A DNA stretch of 52,557 nucleotides from Hymenobacter psychrotolerans DSM 18569 (GTDB lineage: Bacteria > Bacteroidota > Bacteroidia > Cytophagales > Hymenobacteraceae). Positions 30,424 through 40,226 of the stretch are shown here, one piece after another (position 1 is the first letter of the stretch; each line of letters opens with the position of its first letter). A program made the position numbers and the translations under genes. The DNA lies in contig NZ_FRAS01000027.1 in the NCBI RefSeq assembly GCF_900142395.1, positions 1 through 52,557 on the forward strand. The letters run 5' to 3'. The notes under the pieces are model-generated. The model saw nothing but the letters and a program-made list of their open reading frames with translations, was not told where the DNA came from and ran no database searches.

Positions 30424-31380
30424 ATGGATTTTTCCCTTGCCTGGCAGAAGCTTCACCAGATTGGCCGCGACCTGATGCTGGCCCTGCCCAACATCGTTTT
30501 CGGCCTGATCGTCTTTCTGGGATTTCTGCTGCTGGCCCGCGGCGTGCGCGCCTTGGTGCAGCGTATCACGCGCAGCAGAAAAAGCAGTCACAACTTGCCT
30601 CTGTTGCTAAGCCGGCTGGCCTACGTGGCCACGCTCATCCTGGGGGTGCTGGTCACGGTGACCATCGTGCTGCCGGGCTTTACCCCGGCGAGCCTAGTCA
30701 GCGCCCTGGGCGTGGGCGGCATCGCCATCGGCTTTGCCTTCAAGGACATTTTCCAGAACTTTCTGGCCGGCATCCTGCTGCTTTTTACCGAGCCGTTTCG
30801 CATCGGCGACCAGATTAAGTACAAAGATTTCGAGGGCACCGTGGAAGATATCCAAACCCGGGCCACCAGCATCAAAACCTACGACGGACGCCGCGTCATC
30901 ATTCCCAACGCGGAGCTGTTCACTAACGCCGTGACCGTGAATACGGCCTACGACAAGCGCCGCCTGCAGTACGACGTGGGCATCGGCTACGGCGACGATA
31001 TTGCCCGGGCCCGGGAGCTGATGCTCGAAGCCATGCGCGCGGTGCCCGGCGTGCTGCAGGACCCCGCGCCGGAAGCCCTGGTGATGGACCTGGCCGCAAG
31101 CTCCGTGAACATCCGGGCGCGCTGGTGGGTGGATCCGCCCCGGCAGGCCGACATCCTTGATGCCCAGGACAAGGTGCTCGAAGCCATCAAGAACAAGCTC
31201 GCCGAGAATGGCTTCGACTTACCCTTTCCCACCCGGCAGATTCTATTCCACGACCAGACCGAAACTACCGATGGGGACCGACGCCGGCAGCGCGAGGGCT
31301 GGCCGGCGGGCTCTGGCGACGTTCCAGTGGCCCGGGCGGCCGCATATGGCTCCGAGCCACTGGAGAATACCCCTCAATAG
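30424..31380 (+). CDS. MscS-family mechanosensitive channel (first of three)
   Basis: 318 residues. Three membrane segments: IVFGLIVFLGFLLLARGVRA, then LAYVATLILGVLVTVTIVL, and the pore helix VSALGVGGIAIGFAFKDIFQ. The MscS beta domain follows (EPFRIGDQIKY, FEGTVEDIQTRAT, RRVIIPNAELF), then a C-terminal alpha/beta domain. It opens when membrane tension rises and releases solutes. The final 45 residues or so are Gly/Arg/Pro-rich and unlike the family, perhaps an added tail. It is the first cargo gene. Confidence 0.93.
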   Translation: MDFSLAWQKLHQIGRDLMLALPNIVFGLIVFLGFLLLARGVRALVQRITRSRKSSHNLPLLLSRLAYVATLILGVLVTVTIVLPGFTPASLVSALGVGGIAIGFAFKDIFQNFLAGILLLFTEPFRIGDQIKYKDFEGTVEDIQTRATSIKTYDGRRVIIPNAELFTNAVTVNTAYDKRRLQYDVGIGYGDDIARARELMLEAMRAVPGVLQDPAPEALVMDLAASSVNIRARWWVDPPRQADILDAQDKVLEAIKNKLAENGFDLPFPTRQILFHDQTETTDGDRRRQREGWPAGSGDVPVARAAAYGSEPLENTPQ

Positions 31381-31399
31381 CCGGCGGGGCGGGGGCGGT

Positions 31400-31642
31400 A
31401 TGCGGTTGTGCTTCCCCTCAACCCGTAAAGCAGTTGTTTGGACTTCGCGTATTCACCTGGTTCCAACTCGTTTTTATTTTCCCAACGCCGTGGGCCTGAT
31501 TGACCATGTGCCCCGGACCCATGTGTACCTGCATTGGACGGGAGCACCGGTATCTAGCGTCGAGTTTCGGGCCCTGTACGTGCACATATGCAACCTACTG
31601 CAGCGCCACCAACTGAAGGCGATTCTAGCCGACCATCTTTGA
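31400..31642 (+). pseudogene. Truncated small protein, possible STAS-like fragment
   Basis: An 80-codon frame from the ATG at 31400. The readable part, FPNAVGLIDHVPRTHVYLHW plus FRALYVHICNLLQRHQLKAI, looks like the N-terminal half of small STAS-like proteins of Bacteroidota. It stops after ILADHL, just where such proteins continue. It is probably a remnant left between cargo genes, facing the DUF2254 gene. Confidence 0.4.
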
Positions 31643-31687
31643 TGACTCAGACCGGGCCAGCGCCTGGTTTCAGGGCGCCTAGATTTC

Positions 31688-33043
31688 TTACCGATAAGGA
31701 TTATCCGGCCTTATTCCCTCGCCGAAGGCGGCGGCTACCTCTGCCAGCCGCTGGCGCACCTGCTCCCGCTCGTAGTCGGTGGGCAGGGTGCGCCGGGCGG
31801 CTTCGGCTATCAGGTCAGCTTGCTGGCGCAGGGCCTGGCGGCGGGCCGGGGCCTGGGTCCGCTGCCCGATGGTGGCCAGGGCCGTGAGCAGGCGCAGGTA
31901 CACGGCCACGTTGCCGTCGGCACTGCCGCGTATCTGGTCGAAGGCCGTGGCCAGATAGCCGCCAAAAGTGGGGCGCACGGCAATGACGCGGACCCGCTCG
32001 TGATCGGTACGCCAGGGTTGCTCGAAGTGCCGGTCGGCCAGCTGCGCGAGCAGCGCACTCAGGTGGTCGATGCCGATGAGGGCGGTGGTGGTGTCGTTGA
32101 TGCCCGGCGAGAGGGCCTTGAGGGCAATGTCCACCAGCTGACGCAGACCGAAGCCGGCATCCTGCTCGATGGTGCGCTGGCTGCCCAGGCTAAAGCAGTC
32201 GTTGAGCTGCGCGGTGAGCTCCCCCGTCAGGGCCATGGGAGCTGCCGGCTCGTAGCGCGCCACACTGGCCAGGGCCGCGCCGCGGGCCACGAACCCGCCC
32301 ATGCCGTGCTCTAGGCGCACCACGCCCCCCAGCCGGCGGGCCAGCGCGAGCAGTGCCTCCTCGTCCATGCTTTGCACGTAGCCCGTAGCCCCAGCCGGCA
32401 CCGGCTGCCAGTGCAGCTGCCCGGCCTGCCGGAGCAACTCCTGCGCTTGCGCCGGGTCGGCTTCCTCGCCCAACTGCTCGGGAAACAGGCGGGCAATGGC
32501 CGCCTGAGTCTCCTCGGTGGCGTGACGGATGATGGTAGACGCCTGGATGGCCGTGGCCATGTGGTGGATGAAGAAGATGAGCACCCCGATGCTAACCAAC
32601 GCCAATACCAGCCCCATGAGCACAGCCAGGGAGGGAATAAAGCCGCCTTCGTCGCCGCCGCGGATGGTGCGCAGCACGATGAGGCAGTACACGAAGATGC
32701 TCACGAAAAAGCCCAGCACCACCTGATTAGCCCGGTCGCGCATGAAGTTGCGCAGCACCCGTGAGGTGTACTGGCTCGACACCTGGGCCAGGGTGCTCAG
32801 CGTGAGGGAGAAAATCAGGGCCGCCACTGTGACCATGGAGCCGGCAATGGCCGTGAGCATGCCCCGGGCCCCGTCGGAGCCGGCCCCGAACAGCAGGGGG
32901 TAGTCCGGCACCCAGTCGTGGCGGATGCCGGCGTCGAGAAATACCAGCGCAAAGGCCAGCCCGATGGCGGCGGCTACCATCAGGGTGGGCACAAACCAGA
33001 GACTGGCGTTCAGGTGCTGCCACAGGGCGCGGAGTCGGTGCAT
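31688..33043 (-). CDS. DUF2254 membrane protein
   Basis: 451 residues. The N-terminal half has four transmembrane segments, including VPTLMVAAAIGLAFALVFLD and GMLTAIAGSMVTVAALIFSL. The DUF2254 signature FSLTLSTLAQVSSQYTSRVL follows, with a conserved FMRDRANQVVLGFF. The C-terminal half is soluble and helical (PGINDTTTALIGIDHLSALL). The function of the family is not known; it is a common partner of ion transporters. It lies 20 bp after the antiporter stop on the same strand, so the two are one operon. Confidence 0.9.
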   Translation of the reverse strand: MHRLRALWQHLNASLWFVPTLMVAAAIGLAFALVFLDAGIRHDWVPDYPLLFGAGSDGARGMLTAIAGSMVTVAALIFSLTLSTLAQVSSQYTSRVLRNFMRDRANQVVLGFFVSIFVYCLIVLRTIRGGDEGGFIPSLAVLMGLVLALVSIGVLIFFIHHMATAIQASTIIRHATEETQAAIARLFPEQLGEEADPAQAQELLRQAGQLHWQPVPAGATGYVQSMDEEALLALARRLGGVVRLEHGMGGFVARGAALASVARYEPAAPMALTGELTAQLNDCFSLGSQRTIEQDAGFGLRQLVDIALKALSPGINDTTTALIGIDHLSALLAQLADRHFEQPWRTDHERVRVIAVRPTFGGYLATAFDQIRGSADGNVAVYLRLLTALATIGQRTQAPARRQALRQQADLIAEAARRTLPTDYEREQVRQRLAEVAAAFGEGIRPDNPYR

Positions 33044-33063
33044 AGGAAGCGGTTTACGAGCAG

Positions 33064-34332
33064 TTAATGACCGGCATCGGCGGGCGCCTCGCCGGTACTC
33101 AGACCCAGCCGCTTGACCAGCGGCCCGATGGTAAGGCCCTGCCCGATGATGCTGAACACCACCACCACGTAAGTAACGCCCACCAGCAGGTCGCGGGGCA
33201 TGGAGGCGGGCAGCGACAAAGCCAGGGCCACGGAAATGCCGCCCCGCAGCCCGCCCCAGGTCAGCACACGCAGCGTCCGGCGGTCGAAGGGGTAGTAGCG
33301 CTGTAGCAGAGCCAGCGGCAGGCCCACCGACGCCCAGCGGGCCAGCAGCACCACCCCGATGGCCACCAGGCCGACCAGCAGGGTAGTGCGGCTGATGTCG
33401 AGCACGAGCATCTCCAGGCCGATGAGCACAAAGAGTACGGCATTCAGAATCTCATCGAGCAGCTCCCAGAATTTGTCCAGGTACTCCCGCGTCTCGTCCG
33501 ACATGCCCAGCTCCCGGCCCTGGTCGCCCACAATCAGCCCCGCCACCACCATGGCCAGCGGCCCCGAGGTGTGCAGCCGCGCGGCCAGGGCGGTGCCACC
33601 CATCACCAGGGCCAGGGTGATAAGCACCTCTACCTGATAGTGGTCGATACTGCGCAGGGCCCAGAAGCCGGCGTAGCCCAGCGCCGCCCCCAGGGCCAGA
33701 CCGCCCACGGCTTCGCGCAGAAACAGCTCCCCGATGATGGCCGGCGTGGCCTGGCCGTTCCCGAACTGGGCAATCTGCAGCAGGCTCACGAACACGACCA
33801 CGGCAATGCCGTCGTTGAAGAGTGACTCGCCCACGATGCGGATTTCCAGGCGCGGATCGATGCGCGCCTGCTTGAGAATGCCCAGCACCGCAATGGGGTC
33901 AGTGGGGGAGATGAGGGCCCCGAACAGCAGACAGTAGATGAAGTCGGTGGGCAGGCCAAAGAGCGGCAGCAGGTAATAGAACGCCGTGCCGACCAGGGCC
34001 GTCGAGAGCAACGTACCGGCCGTGGCCATGGCCCCCACGGCCACGCCTTCCTTGCCCAGGGTCCGCAGGTCGACGTGCAGGGAGCCGGCAAACAGCAGAA
34101 AGCTCAGCATCACCTGCATGAGCACCGTGTGAAAGTCGATGCCGCGCACCAGCTCACCCGCGGTCAGCACCCAGTCGACGCCCAGCTTGCCCAGCCCGAT
34201 GGCTAGCAAGGACGAAACCAGGGCCAGCACCATCAGCCCGATGGTACCGGGCAGTCGAAGGAAGCGGTGGTTGACGTAGCCGAATACGGCGGCCAGAACA
34301 ATGAGCAGCGCCAGGGTATTATATAATTCCAT
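33064..34332 (-). CDS. CPA-type Na+/H+ (cation:proton) antiporter
   Basis: 422 residues with about 12 membrane segments. The CPA1 motifs ALISPTDPIAVLG and ESLFNDGIAVVVF are present, giving the ion-binding aspartates. LRGGISVALALSLP is the usual late-helix block. It exchanges cytoplasmic Na+ or K+ for protons and helps with salt and pH stress. It is short, without a long cytoplasmic regulatory tail. It forms a leftward operon with the DUF2254 gene and is divergent from the DUF305 gene. Confidence 0.92.
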   Translation of the reverse strand: MELYNTLALLIVLAAVFGYVNHRFLRLPGTIGLMVLALVSSLLAIGLGKLGVDWVLTAGELVRGIDFHTVLMQVMLSFLLFAGSLHVDLRTLGKEGVAVGAMATAGTLLSTALVGTAFYYLLPLFGLPTDFIYCLLFGALISPTDPIAVLGILKQARIDPRLEIRIVGESLFNDGIAVVVFVSLLQIAQFGNGQATPAIIGELFLREAVGGLALGAALGYAGFWALRSIDHYQVEVLITLALVMGGTALAARLHTSGPLAMVVAGLIVGDQGRELGMSDETREYLDKFWELLDEILNAVLFVLIGLEMLVLDISRTTLLVGLVAIGVVLLARWASVGLPLALLQRYYPFDRRTLRVLTWGGLRGGISVALALSLPASMPRDLLVGVTYVVVVFSIIGQGLTIGPLVKRLGLSTGEAPADAGH

Positions 34333-34519
34333 CGGGAGGCCAGGGGCGGGTAAGAGTTCAGTAGACGCGAAACAGCGAAGTTAGTTAAGCAGCGCCTGGC
34401 TAAGGAGCCGCGGCGGGCCGGAGCGCAGGGCGTGCAGCCCGGCCGGCCACGGCTCCCGGACCATCGTATACTGGTTACGGGCCGATGGCCGGTCCGGCCC
34501 TCATGTTCCTTCTGTTGTT

Positions 34520-35008
34520 GTGCTTATGACTTCCGATGCACCCATGCCCATGGCGCCACATCCCTACCGCGGCTTTGCCGTGATGCTGGGTATTTCCTTT
34601 GTGCTCATGTACGGGATTATGTTTCTGAACGTGGACCAGCCCGACCATGTTTACCTGAGCCTAACCCGCACCTATATGAGTTTGCTGATGGTTTCGGCCA
34701 TGGCGTTGGTCATGCTCGGCCTCATGCGCCACATGTACCCGGACAAGCGCACCAATCAACTCATTGCGGGCGGCAGCGCGGCTTTGTTTGTGCTTGTTCT
34801 ATTGCTGCTACGCGCCCAGATTCCGGTGGGCGACGTGCAGTACATGAAGGCCATGATTCCGCACCATTCCTCGGCCATTATGGTCAGCCGCTCGGCCAAG
34901 TTGCAGGACCCGCAGGTACAGAAGCTGGCCCAGGACATTATTCGGTCGCAGGAGCGGGAAATTGCCGAGATGAAAGCGGCCATCGCTCGCCTGAATGGGC
35001 CGCAATAG
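34520..35008 (+). CDS. DUF305 membrane-anchored protein
   Basis: 162 residues. Three hydrophobic segments at the N-terminus (FAVMLGISFVLMYGIMFLNV, MSLLMVSAMALVMLGLM, AALFVLVLLLLRA) are followed by a DUF305 ferritin-like helical pair with MKAMIPHHSSAIMVS and the end QEREIAEMKAAIARL. DUF305 proteins bind metal through such HH motifs and often accompany copper or stress genes. The M at codon 3 or 7 are possible alternative starts. It points towards the DUF389 gene. Confidence 0.88.
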   Translation: MLMTSDAPMPMAPHPYRGFAVMLGISFVLMYGIMFLNVDQPDHVYLSLTRTYMSLLMVSAMALVMLGLMRHMYPDKRTNQLIAGGSAALFVLVLLLLRAQIPVGDVQYMKAMIPHHSSAIMVSRSAKLQDPQVQKLAQDIIRSQEREIAEMKAAIARLNGPQ

Positions 35009-35171
35009 CTTCGAACCCTTCTGCCTGGTGTAAGCTGAACGCCCTGCTGGTTACCGGCCCCGCAATGGCTAGGGCACTTTGCCCTATGCTCTTGGTGCGG
35101 TTCTGGCCGCACTTTGCGGCTACCTTGCGGCGGGATGCGTATGCAGCGCCTTCCCTGCTACTCTCTTTCGA

Positions 35172-36545
35172 ATGAATGTGCGCTTTCTGGTCTGGCTCCG
35201 CCAGCGCTTTGACCTTTCCCACGACATGGCCGACCCGGCCCACATCCTGGCTGGCGTGGAAGAGGGCATTGTCTTCCGCGGCACCAACCTGTGGGTGCTC
35301 ATCTTCGCTATTCTGGTAGCCTCGGTGGGGCTCAACGTCAACTCCACGGCCGTCATCATCGGGGCCATGCTCATCTCACCGCTCATGGGGCCCATCGTGG
35401 GCATTGGCTTCGGGGCCGCCACGGCCGAGGTAGAGCTGGTGCGGCGGGGTTTGAAAAACCTGTTCATTGCCGCCGGCATCAGTTTGCTGGTGTCGGCCCT
35501 GTACTTCCGGCTCACGCCCCTCACCGATGCGGGCTCCGAGCTGCTGGCCCGGACCCAACCTACCACCTGGGACGTGCTCATTGCTTTGTTCGGCGGGGCA
35601 GCCGGGGCCGTGGGCCTCACCCGCCGCTCGCGGGGCAATGCCGTGCCCGGCGTGGCCATTGCCACGGCCCTAATGCCGCCGCTGTGCACGGCCGGCTACG
35701 GCCTGGCCACATCCCACTGGAGCTATCTGCTGGGGGCGCTGTACCTGTTTTTCATCAACAGCGTGTTTATCAGCCTGGCCACCTTTCTGGTGGCCCGCAT
35801 CCTGCCGCTGCCGCACCACACCTTTGTCAGCCGCCAGCGCGCCCGGCGCGTGCAGCTTTCCATCTGGGCCGTGGCCCTGCTCACCGGCATACCCAGCGTG
35901 TACCTGGCTTCGCGCATCGTGCAGCGCACCGTGTTTGCCCACAATGCCCAGCAGTTCGTGGACGAGCAGTTTAATCAACAGCCGGGCACCTACGTGGTCA
36001 CGCGCCGCATTGAGGCCGACACGCGCACCATCAACGTGCTGCTGGCCGGGCAGCGCCTCACGCGGGCGCAGCTGCGCGAGGCCCGGCAGCAGCTGGTCCG
36101 CTACCGCCTGCCCCAGGCCCAGCTGACCGTGCGCCAGGGCCTGGCCCAACTCGACTCGGCCGATGCCCAAACCATGCGCAACAGCCTGCTCGAAGACGTA
36201 CGCAGCCGCAACGAGCAAACCCTGGCCGGCTACGATGCCCGCCTGGCCCAACTCCAGCAGGTGCTTACCCAGCCCGATAACCCCGCCCTGACCGGCCTGC
36301 CCACCGCCCCAGTTCTGCTACGCGAGGTGCAGGCCGAGCACCCCGCCGTGCGCCAATTGGGCGTGAGCCGTGTGGTGCGGCCCGCGGCCGATTCGCTGCG
36401 GGCCGATACGACCGTCGTCGTGTCGGTGCGCACCGCGCAGCCCCTGCCGGCGGTCGAGCAGCAGCGCCTACGGCAGTGGCTGAGCGTGCGCGCCGGCAGC
36501 CAGCATCCCGTGCAGCTGCTACTGGAAGCGCCACCCCGGCGCTAA
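35172..36545 (+). CDS. DUF389 membrane protein
   Basis: The start is set at the ATG at 35172 (MNVRFLVWLRQRFDLSHDM), giving 457 residues; the upstream open frame has no membrane-protein features. The DUF389 core is clear: STAVIIGAMLISPLMGPIVG, then GVAIATALMPPLCTAGYG, with five or six membrane segments up to about residue 250. The rest is a long soluble part rich in Gln and Arg (TRAQLREARQQLVRYRLPQA) that is longer than in many relatives. The activity is unknown; members are thought of as transport-like proteins. Confidence 0.9.
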   Translation: MNVRFLVWLRQRFDLSHDMADPAHILAGVEEGIVFRGTNLWVLIFAILVASVGLNVNSTAVIIGAMLISPLMGPIVGIGFGAATAEVELVRRGLKNLFIAAGISLLVSALYFRLTPLTDAGSELLARTQPTTWDVLIALFGGAAGAVGLTRRSRGNAVPGVAIATALMPPLCTAGYGLATSHWSYLLGALYLFFINSVFISLATFLVARILPLPHHTFVSRQRARRVQLSIWAVALLTGIPSVYLASRIVQRTVFAHNAQQFVDEQFNQQPGTYVVTRRIEADTRTINVLLAGQRLTRAQLREARQQLVRYRLPQAQLTVRQGLAQLDSADAQTMRNSLLEDVRSRNEQTLAGYDARLAQLQQVLTQPDNPALTGLPTAPVLLREVQAEHPAVRQLGVSRVVRPAADSLRADTTVVVSVRTAQPLPAVEQQRLRQWLSVRAGSQHPVQLLLEAPPRR

Positions 36546-36934
36546 GGATAGGGTCCCATCCTTCAGGTTGGACGCAGCTTCCACAGTTTGTCGATGTACT
36601 ACCCACCCAGAACGTACACCCGCAAAGCCACCGGCAGGCCCGCTTCTGCTCGCTTCACCCCAACCTACGCAGCGCAAGTCCAACCAAGCCGGGCGCGAAG
36701 AGCCAGAATGTTTTTGGTGCGGTCCTCTTTTCTCGCTACCGCAAAAGAAGCGAGAAGCATTCAATGCTATTCACTTTCAGTAGCTTCTTGGTTAAGCTTA
36801 TGACGTTGCCTGGGCACGATAACCACCCAACGCCCCGGCCGCCGCGGGGACTTTTTCGTGCCGCATCCGCGCCAGCCGACCCAACCCCGCTGCCCGGCCG
36901 TAGGTAAGGGTACCCTCCACCATTCCCCGGCCGC
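36546..36934. other. Intergenic region, 389 bp
   Basis: No reliable gene. A short frame ending at 36907 (LFTFSSFLVKLMTLPG and a Pro/Arg tail) is open but shows no family signature. It may hold the promoter for the next two channel genes. Confidence 0.4.
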
Positions 36935-37819
36935 ATGACAGATATTAACCGCGCCTTCACCCTATTATCGGGCAAGCTTACTCGCTGGCTGCAGCAGTTT
37001 ATTCTGCTGCTGCCCAACCTGCTCATTGCCCTACTGATTCTGGTCGTCACCTTCTTCGCCGCGCGGCTCGTGCGCCGGCTGATGGGCCAGGTGCTGCCAC
37101 GGGTATCCACCCACGCCACGCTGAACAACCTGGTGAGCACCTTGGCCTACCTGGGCGTGCTGCTGGTGGGCACCTTCTTCACGCTGGAAGTGCTCAGCCT
37201 CGACAAGACGGTGACCTCGCTGCTGGCCGGCGTGGGCATCATCGGGCTGGCGCTGGGCTTTGCCTTTCAGGACATGGCCGCCAACTTTATCAGCGGCATC
37301 ATCATCGCCGTGCAGCGGCCCTTCACCGTGGGCGACGTCATCCAGACCGACGCCTTTTTCGGCACCATCGAACGCATCAACCTACGCACCCTGGATTTGC
37401 GCCAGGTCACCGGTGAGCTGGTGCGGGTGCCCAACCGCAAGGTGTTTGAAAGCGCCGTGATAAACTACACCGTCACCACCCGCCGCCGCGTGGACCTGGA
37501 CTGTGGCGTGGCCTACGACTCGGACCTGGAGCAGGTGCGCGCGGTGGCGCTGCAGGCTATGCGCGACTTTCCCAAGCTGCTCACCGACCGGCCGCCGGAA
37601 GTCATGTTTACCGGCTTTGGCGATAGTGCCATCACCTTCACGCTGCGCTTCTGGATTCCCTACCAGCAGCAGGTCGACTACGTGGGCGCCAAGAGCGAGG
37701 CTGTTATGCGCATCAAGCGGGCGTTTGACGAGGCCGGGATTGTCATTCCCTTCCCCATCCGGACCCTGGACGTATCGCCGGCGCTGCTGGCCCAACTGCG
37801 GCCCACGGCGGCCGAGTAG
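36935..37819 (+). CDS. MscS-family mechanosensitive channel (second of three)
   Basis: 294 residues, close to the size of E. coli MscS. Segments: LLPNLLIALLILVVTFFAAR, then VSTLAYLGVLLVGTFFTLEV, and the pore helix LLAGVGIIGLALGFAFQDMA. Beta domain: RPFTVGDVIQTDAFFGTIER and VRVPNRKVFES. It relieves hypo-osmotic shock. It differs clearly from the channels at 30424 and 37886, so the set is not a recent duplication. The next channel gene starts 66 bp downstream on the same strand. Confidence 0.93.
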   Translation: MTDINRAFTLLSGKLTRWLQQFILLLPNLLIALLILVVTFFAARLVRRLMGQVLPRVSTHATLNNLVSTLAYLGVLLVGTFFTLEVLSLDKTVTSLLAGVGIIGLALGFAFQDMAANFISGIIIAVQRPFTVGDVIQTDAFFGTIERINLRTLDLRQVTGELVRVPNRKVFESAVINYTVTTRRRVDLDCGVAYDSDLEQVRAVALQAMRDFPKLLTDRPPEVMFTGFGDSAITFTLRFWIPYQQQVDYVGAKSEAVMRIKRAFDEAGIVIPFPIRTLDVSPALLAQLRPTAAE

Positions 37820-37885
37820 GGCTGGCACCTATTGACCTGAATCAGGAACCAGCCAGGAGGGTTTTTCTGTGTATTTTTCCCGCAT

Positions 37886-39493
37886 ATGAGGCCATTTTTT
37901 ACCTGCTTATTCCTGTTGCTGACCTGGGGCGCGGTAGCCCAGACGCCCGATTCCCTGGCCCCGGCGGCCCGGCCCGCGCCGGCGGCACCGGCCGGCGCGG
38001 CCGTGGTGCTGCCCCCCGCCGATACCTTGTTTCGGGTGTACGGCCGGGTGGGTTCGTTTGGCCCCCGCGAGCGGGCCGAGGCCATCCAGCGCCGCCTGCA
38101 GGCTCTGCTCGACGCGCCGCTGTTCCGGCCCGACTCGCTCTACGTGGTCGACGCGGAGCAGGACTCCGAAATCATGTACGCCGACGCCCACGTGCTGAGC
38201 GTGGGCCAGGCCGAAGCGCAGGCCCTGGGCCAGCCCCGGCAAGCCGTGGCCCGCCAGTACCTCGGCCTGCTGCGCCGCCACCTCACGGCCGCCCAGCAGG
38301 CCAGCTCCCTGCCCGCGCTGCTGAAGCGCGGCGCCCTGGCCGTGCTCACGCTGGTGATGTTGGCCGGCTTGATTTTCGGGCTGAACCGCTTTTTTCGGGC
38401 CATCAACCAACACATTCTGCGCTGGCGCGGCAGCCCCCTGCGGCCCTGGCGCATCAATAACTACGAGCTGCTCACGCAGCAGCGGCAGCTGGAGGTGCTG
38501 CGCACATTACTCAAGGTGCTGCGCCTGGTACTGGTAGCCCTGACGGTGTACCTCGCGCTACCCCTGCTCTTTAGCCTCTTTCCCTGGACCGAAGGTTTCT
38601 CGCGGCAGCTGCTGGGCTACGTGCTGGGCCCCGTGCAGCGGGTGGTGCTGGCCATCGTGCACTACATTCCCAACCTGCTCACCATCGTAGTCATCTACTT
38701 CTTTACCACCAACGCCGTGCGCCTGCTGCGCTTCCTGGCCACGGAAGTGGCCGAGGGCAAGCTGGTCATCGACGGGTTCTACGCCGATTGGGCCCTGCCT
38801 ACCTTCAACCTGGTGCGCTTTGCCCTGTACGTGTTCATGTTCATCGTCATCTTTCCCTACCTGCCCGGCTCCGACTCGCCGGTGTTTCAGGGCGTATCGG
38901 TGCTGCTGGGCTTCATTATTTCCTTCGGTTCCACCTCGGCCATTGGCAACCTGGTAGCGGGCATTGTCATCACCTACATGCGGCCCTACAAGGTGGGCGA
39001 CCGGGTCAGGATTGGCGAGGTGGTGGGCGACGTGCTCGAAAAAACGCTGCTGGTCACCCGCCTGCGCACCATCAAGAATGAAGACATCACCATTCCCAAC
39101 TCCAACATCCTCACCGGCCACACCGTGAACTACAGCGCCGCGGCCGCGCGCGAGGGCCTGGTGCTCCATTCTACCATCACCATCGGCTACGACGTGCCCT
39201 GGCCGCAGGTCCACGAGCTGCTGCTGGCGGCGGCCCGCGCCACGGCGGGCGTGGAGGCCTCGCCCGCCCCCTTCGTGCTGCAAACCAGCCTCGACGATTT
39301 CTACGTCTCCTACCAAATCAACGCCTACACCCGGCAGCCGCACCGGCAGGCCGCCTTGTACTCGGAGCTGCACCAGCACATCCAAACAGAGTTTGCCCGC
39401 GCGGGCGTCGAAATCATGTCCCCGCACTACCGCGCTACCCGCACCGGGGCGGAGGCAGCCAGCACTGTTCCACCTATGTCCGCAGAGGGCTAA
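37886..39493 (+). CDS. Large MscS-family channel with signal peptide (third of three)
   Basis: 535 residues. A cleavable signal (FTCLFLLLTWGAVAQ) leads to a periplasmic domain of about 120 residues (SFGPRERAEAIQRRLQALLD, DAHVLSVGQAEAQALGQ). Then come about five membrane segments (LAVLTLVMLAGLIFGLNRFF through LGFIISFGSTSAIGNLVAGI). The MscS beta domain follows with RPYKVGDRVRIGEVVGDV and ITIPNSNILTGHTVNYS. It resembles the MscM-type channels with extra domains. The periplasmic part may set its gating threshold. Confidence 0.92.
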   Translation: MRPFFTCLFLLLTWGAVAQTPDSLAPAARPAPAAPAGAAVVLPPADTLFRVYGRVGSFGPRERAEAIQRRLQALLDAPLFRPDSLYVVDAEQDSEIMYADAHVLSVGQAEAQALGQPRQAVARQYLGLLRRHLTAAQQASSLPALLKRGALAVLTLVMLAGLIFGLNRFFRAINQHILRWRGSPLRPWRINNYELLTQQRQLEVLRTLLKVLRLVLVALTVYLALPLLFSLFPWTEGFSRQLLGYVLGPVQRVVLAIVHYIPNLLTIVVIYFFTTNAVRLLRFLATEVAEGKLVIDGFYADWALPTFNLVRFALYVFMFIVIFPYLPGSDSPVFQGVSVLLGFIISFGSTSAIGNLVAGIVITYMRPYKVGDRVRIGEVVGDVLEKTLLVTRLRTIKNEDITIPNSNILTGHTVNYSAAAAREGLVLHSTITIGYDVPWPQVHELLLAAARATAGVEASPAPFVLQTSLDDFYVSYQINAYTRQPHRQAALYSELHQHIQTEFARAGVEIMSPHYRATRTGAEAASTVPPMSAEG

Positions 39494-39777
39494 GCAGACC
39501 CACCGGATACCCATCTGCCATTTAAGCCAAACGCGTAACTTAGCCCAACCCCAGACTATTCCGTGCCAGTTTCTACTGGCTCAAGTGGCCAAGAAGTGCA
39601 GGGGCATATAGCGTACCCCGAGCTGCGAACAATCTATCAGGGCGCCGGAGTATTACCGTGCACCTCCAGGTTTATTGCCGCTGCTTTCCGCTACTAGTCT
39701 TGGATGACATTGTGCCGGGGCTGTCCGCTTCGGTTTGCGCCTGAATTATGTAGCGTTACAAGCCCTCTCCTTCGTGT
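39494..39777. other. Intergenic region before kinase pseudogene, no gene seen
   Basis: 284 bp with no coding signal, no clear hairpin and only weak AT-rich stretches; it precedes the pseudogene at 39778-40083. Confidence 0.4.
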
Positions 39778-40083
39778 ATGTCCACTAGTACCACTTCTAA
39801 CCAGTGCAGCAGCTCTTCTGCTGCGCGAATCGTTCGCCTACTCTATTGGGACCTGCTGGCCCTACAGAAAACAACGCCCTACCGATCAGCTCGCCTGCGG
39901 CGCATCGCGGATCAGATGTAGTATGCCGTGCAACACTGGCCCGCCCAGACCTGGCCTCAATTCAGTCCACAGGGGTACCCGGTACCCAAGCAGGTGCGTG
40001 TGATAGCCGATCTGGCCGACTTACCTTCCGCGCTAGTGACCCAGCACCAGTACCTGCTTGTCCTGGCCCGCTCCTTATGCTAA
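39778..40083 (+). pseudogene. Small gene with an in-frame amber stop
   Basis: From the ATG at 39778, 47 codons (ARIVRLLYWDLLALQKTTPY, ARLRRIADQM) are followed by TAG (39919-39921), then 53 more in-frame codons (YAVQHWPAQTWPQFSPQGYP, VRVIADLADLPSALVTQHQY, LLVLARSLC) and TAA at 40081-40083. Codon use and amino-acid composition look coding on both sides of the TAG. It is either a broken small gene or a recoded one. Not recognised as a known family. Confidence 0.5.
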
Positions 40084-40226
40084 CAGGGCGCGCTGTCCGT
40101 AGGGCTGAATTGTTGTATAGTAAGGCATAATTCTCTCCCTACGCAACGGCCATTGGTGCGCTAGTACAATTTGCCGAACTTGCACCTGCTGCGTGGTAGT
40201 TGTCGGCTTTATCCTGCCTTTATTCC

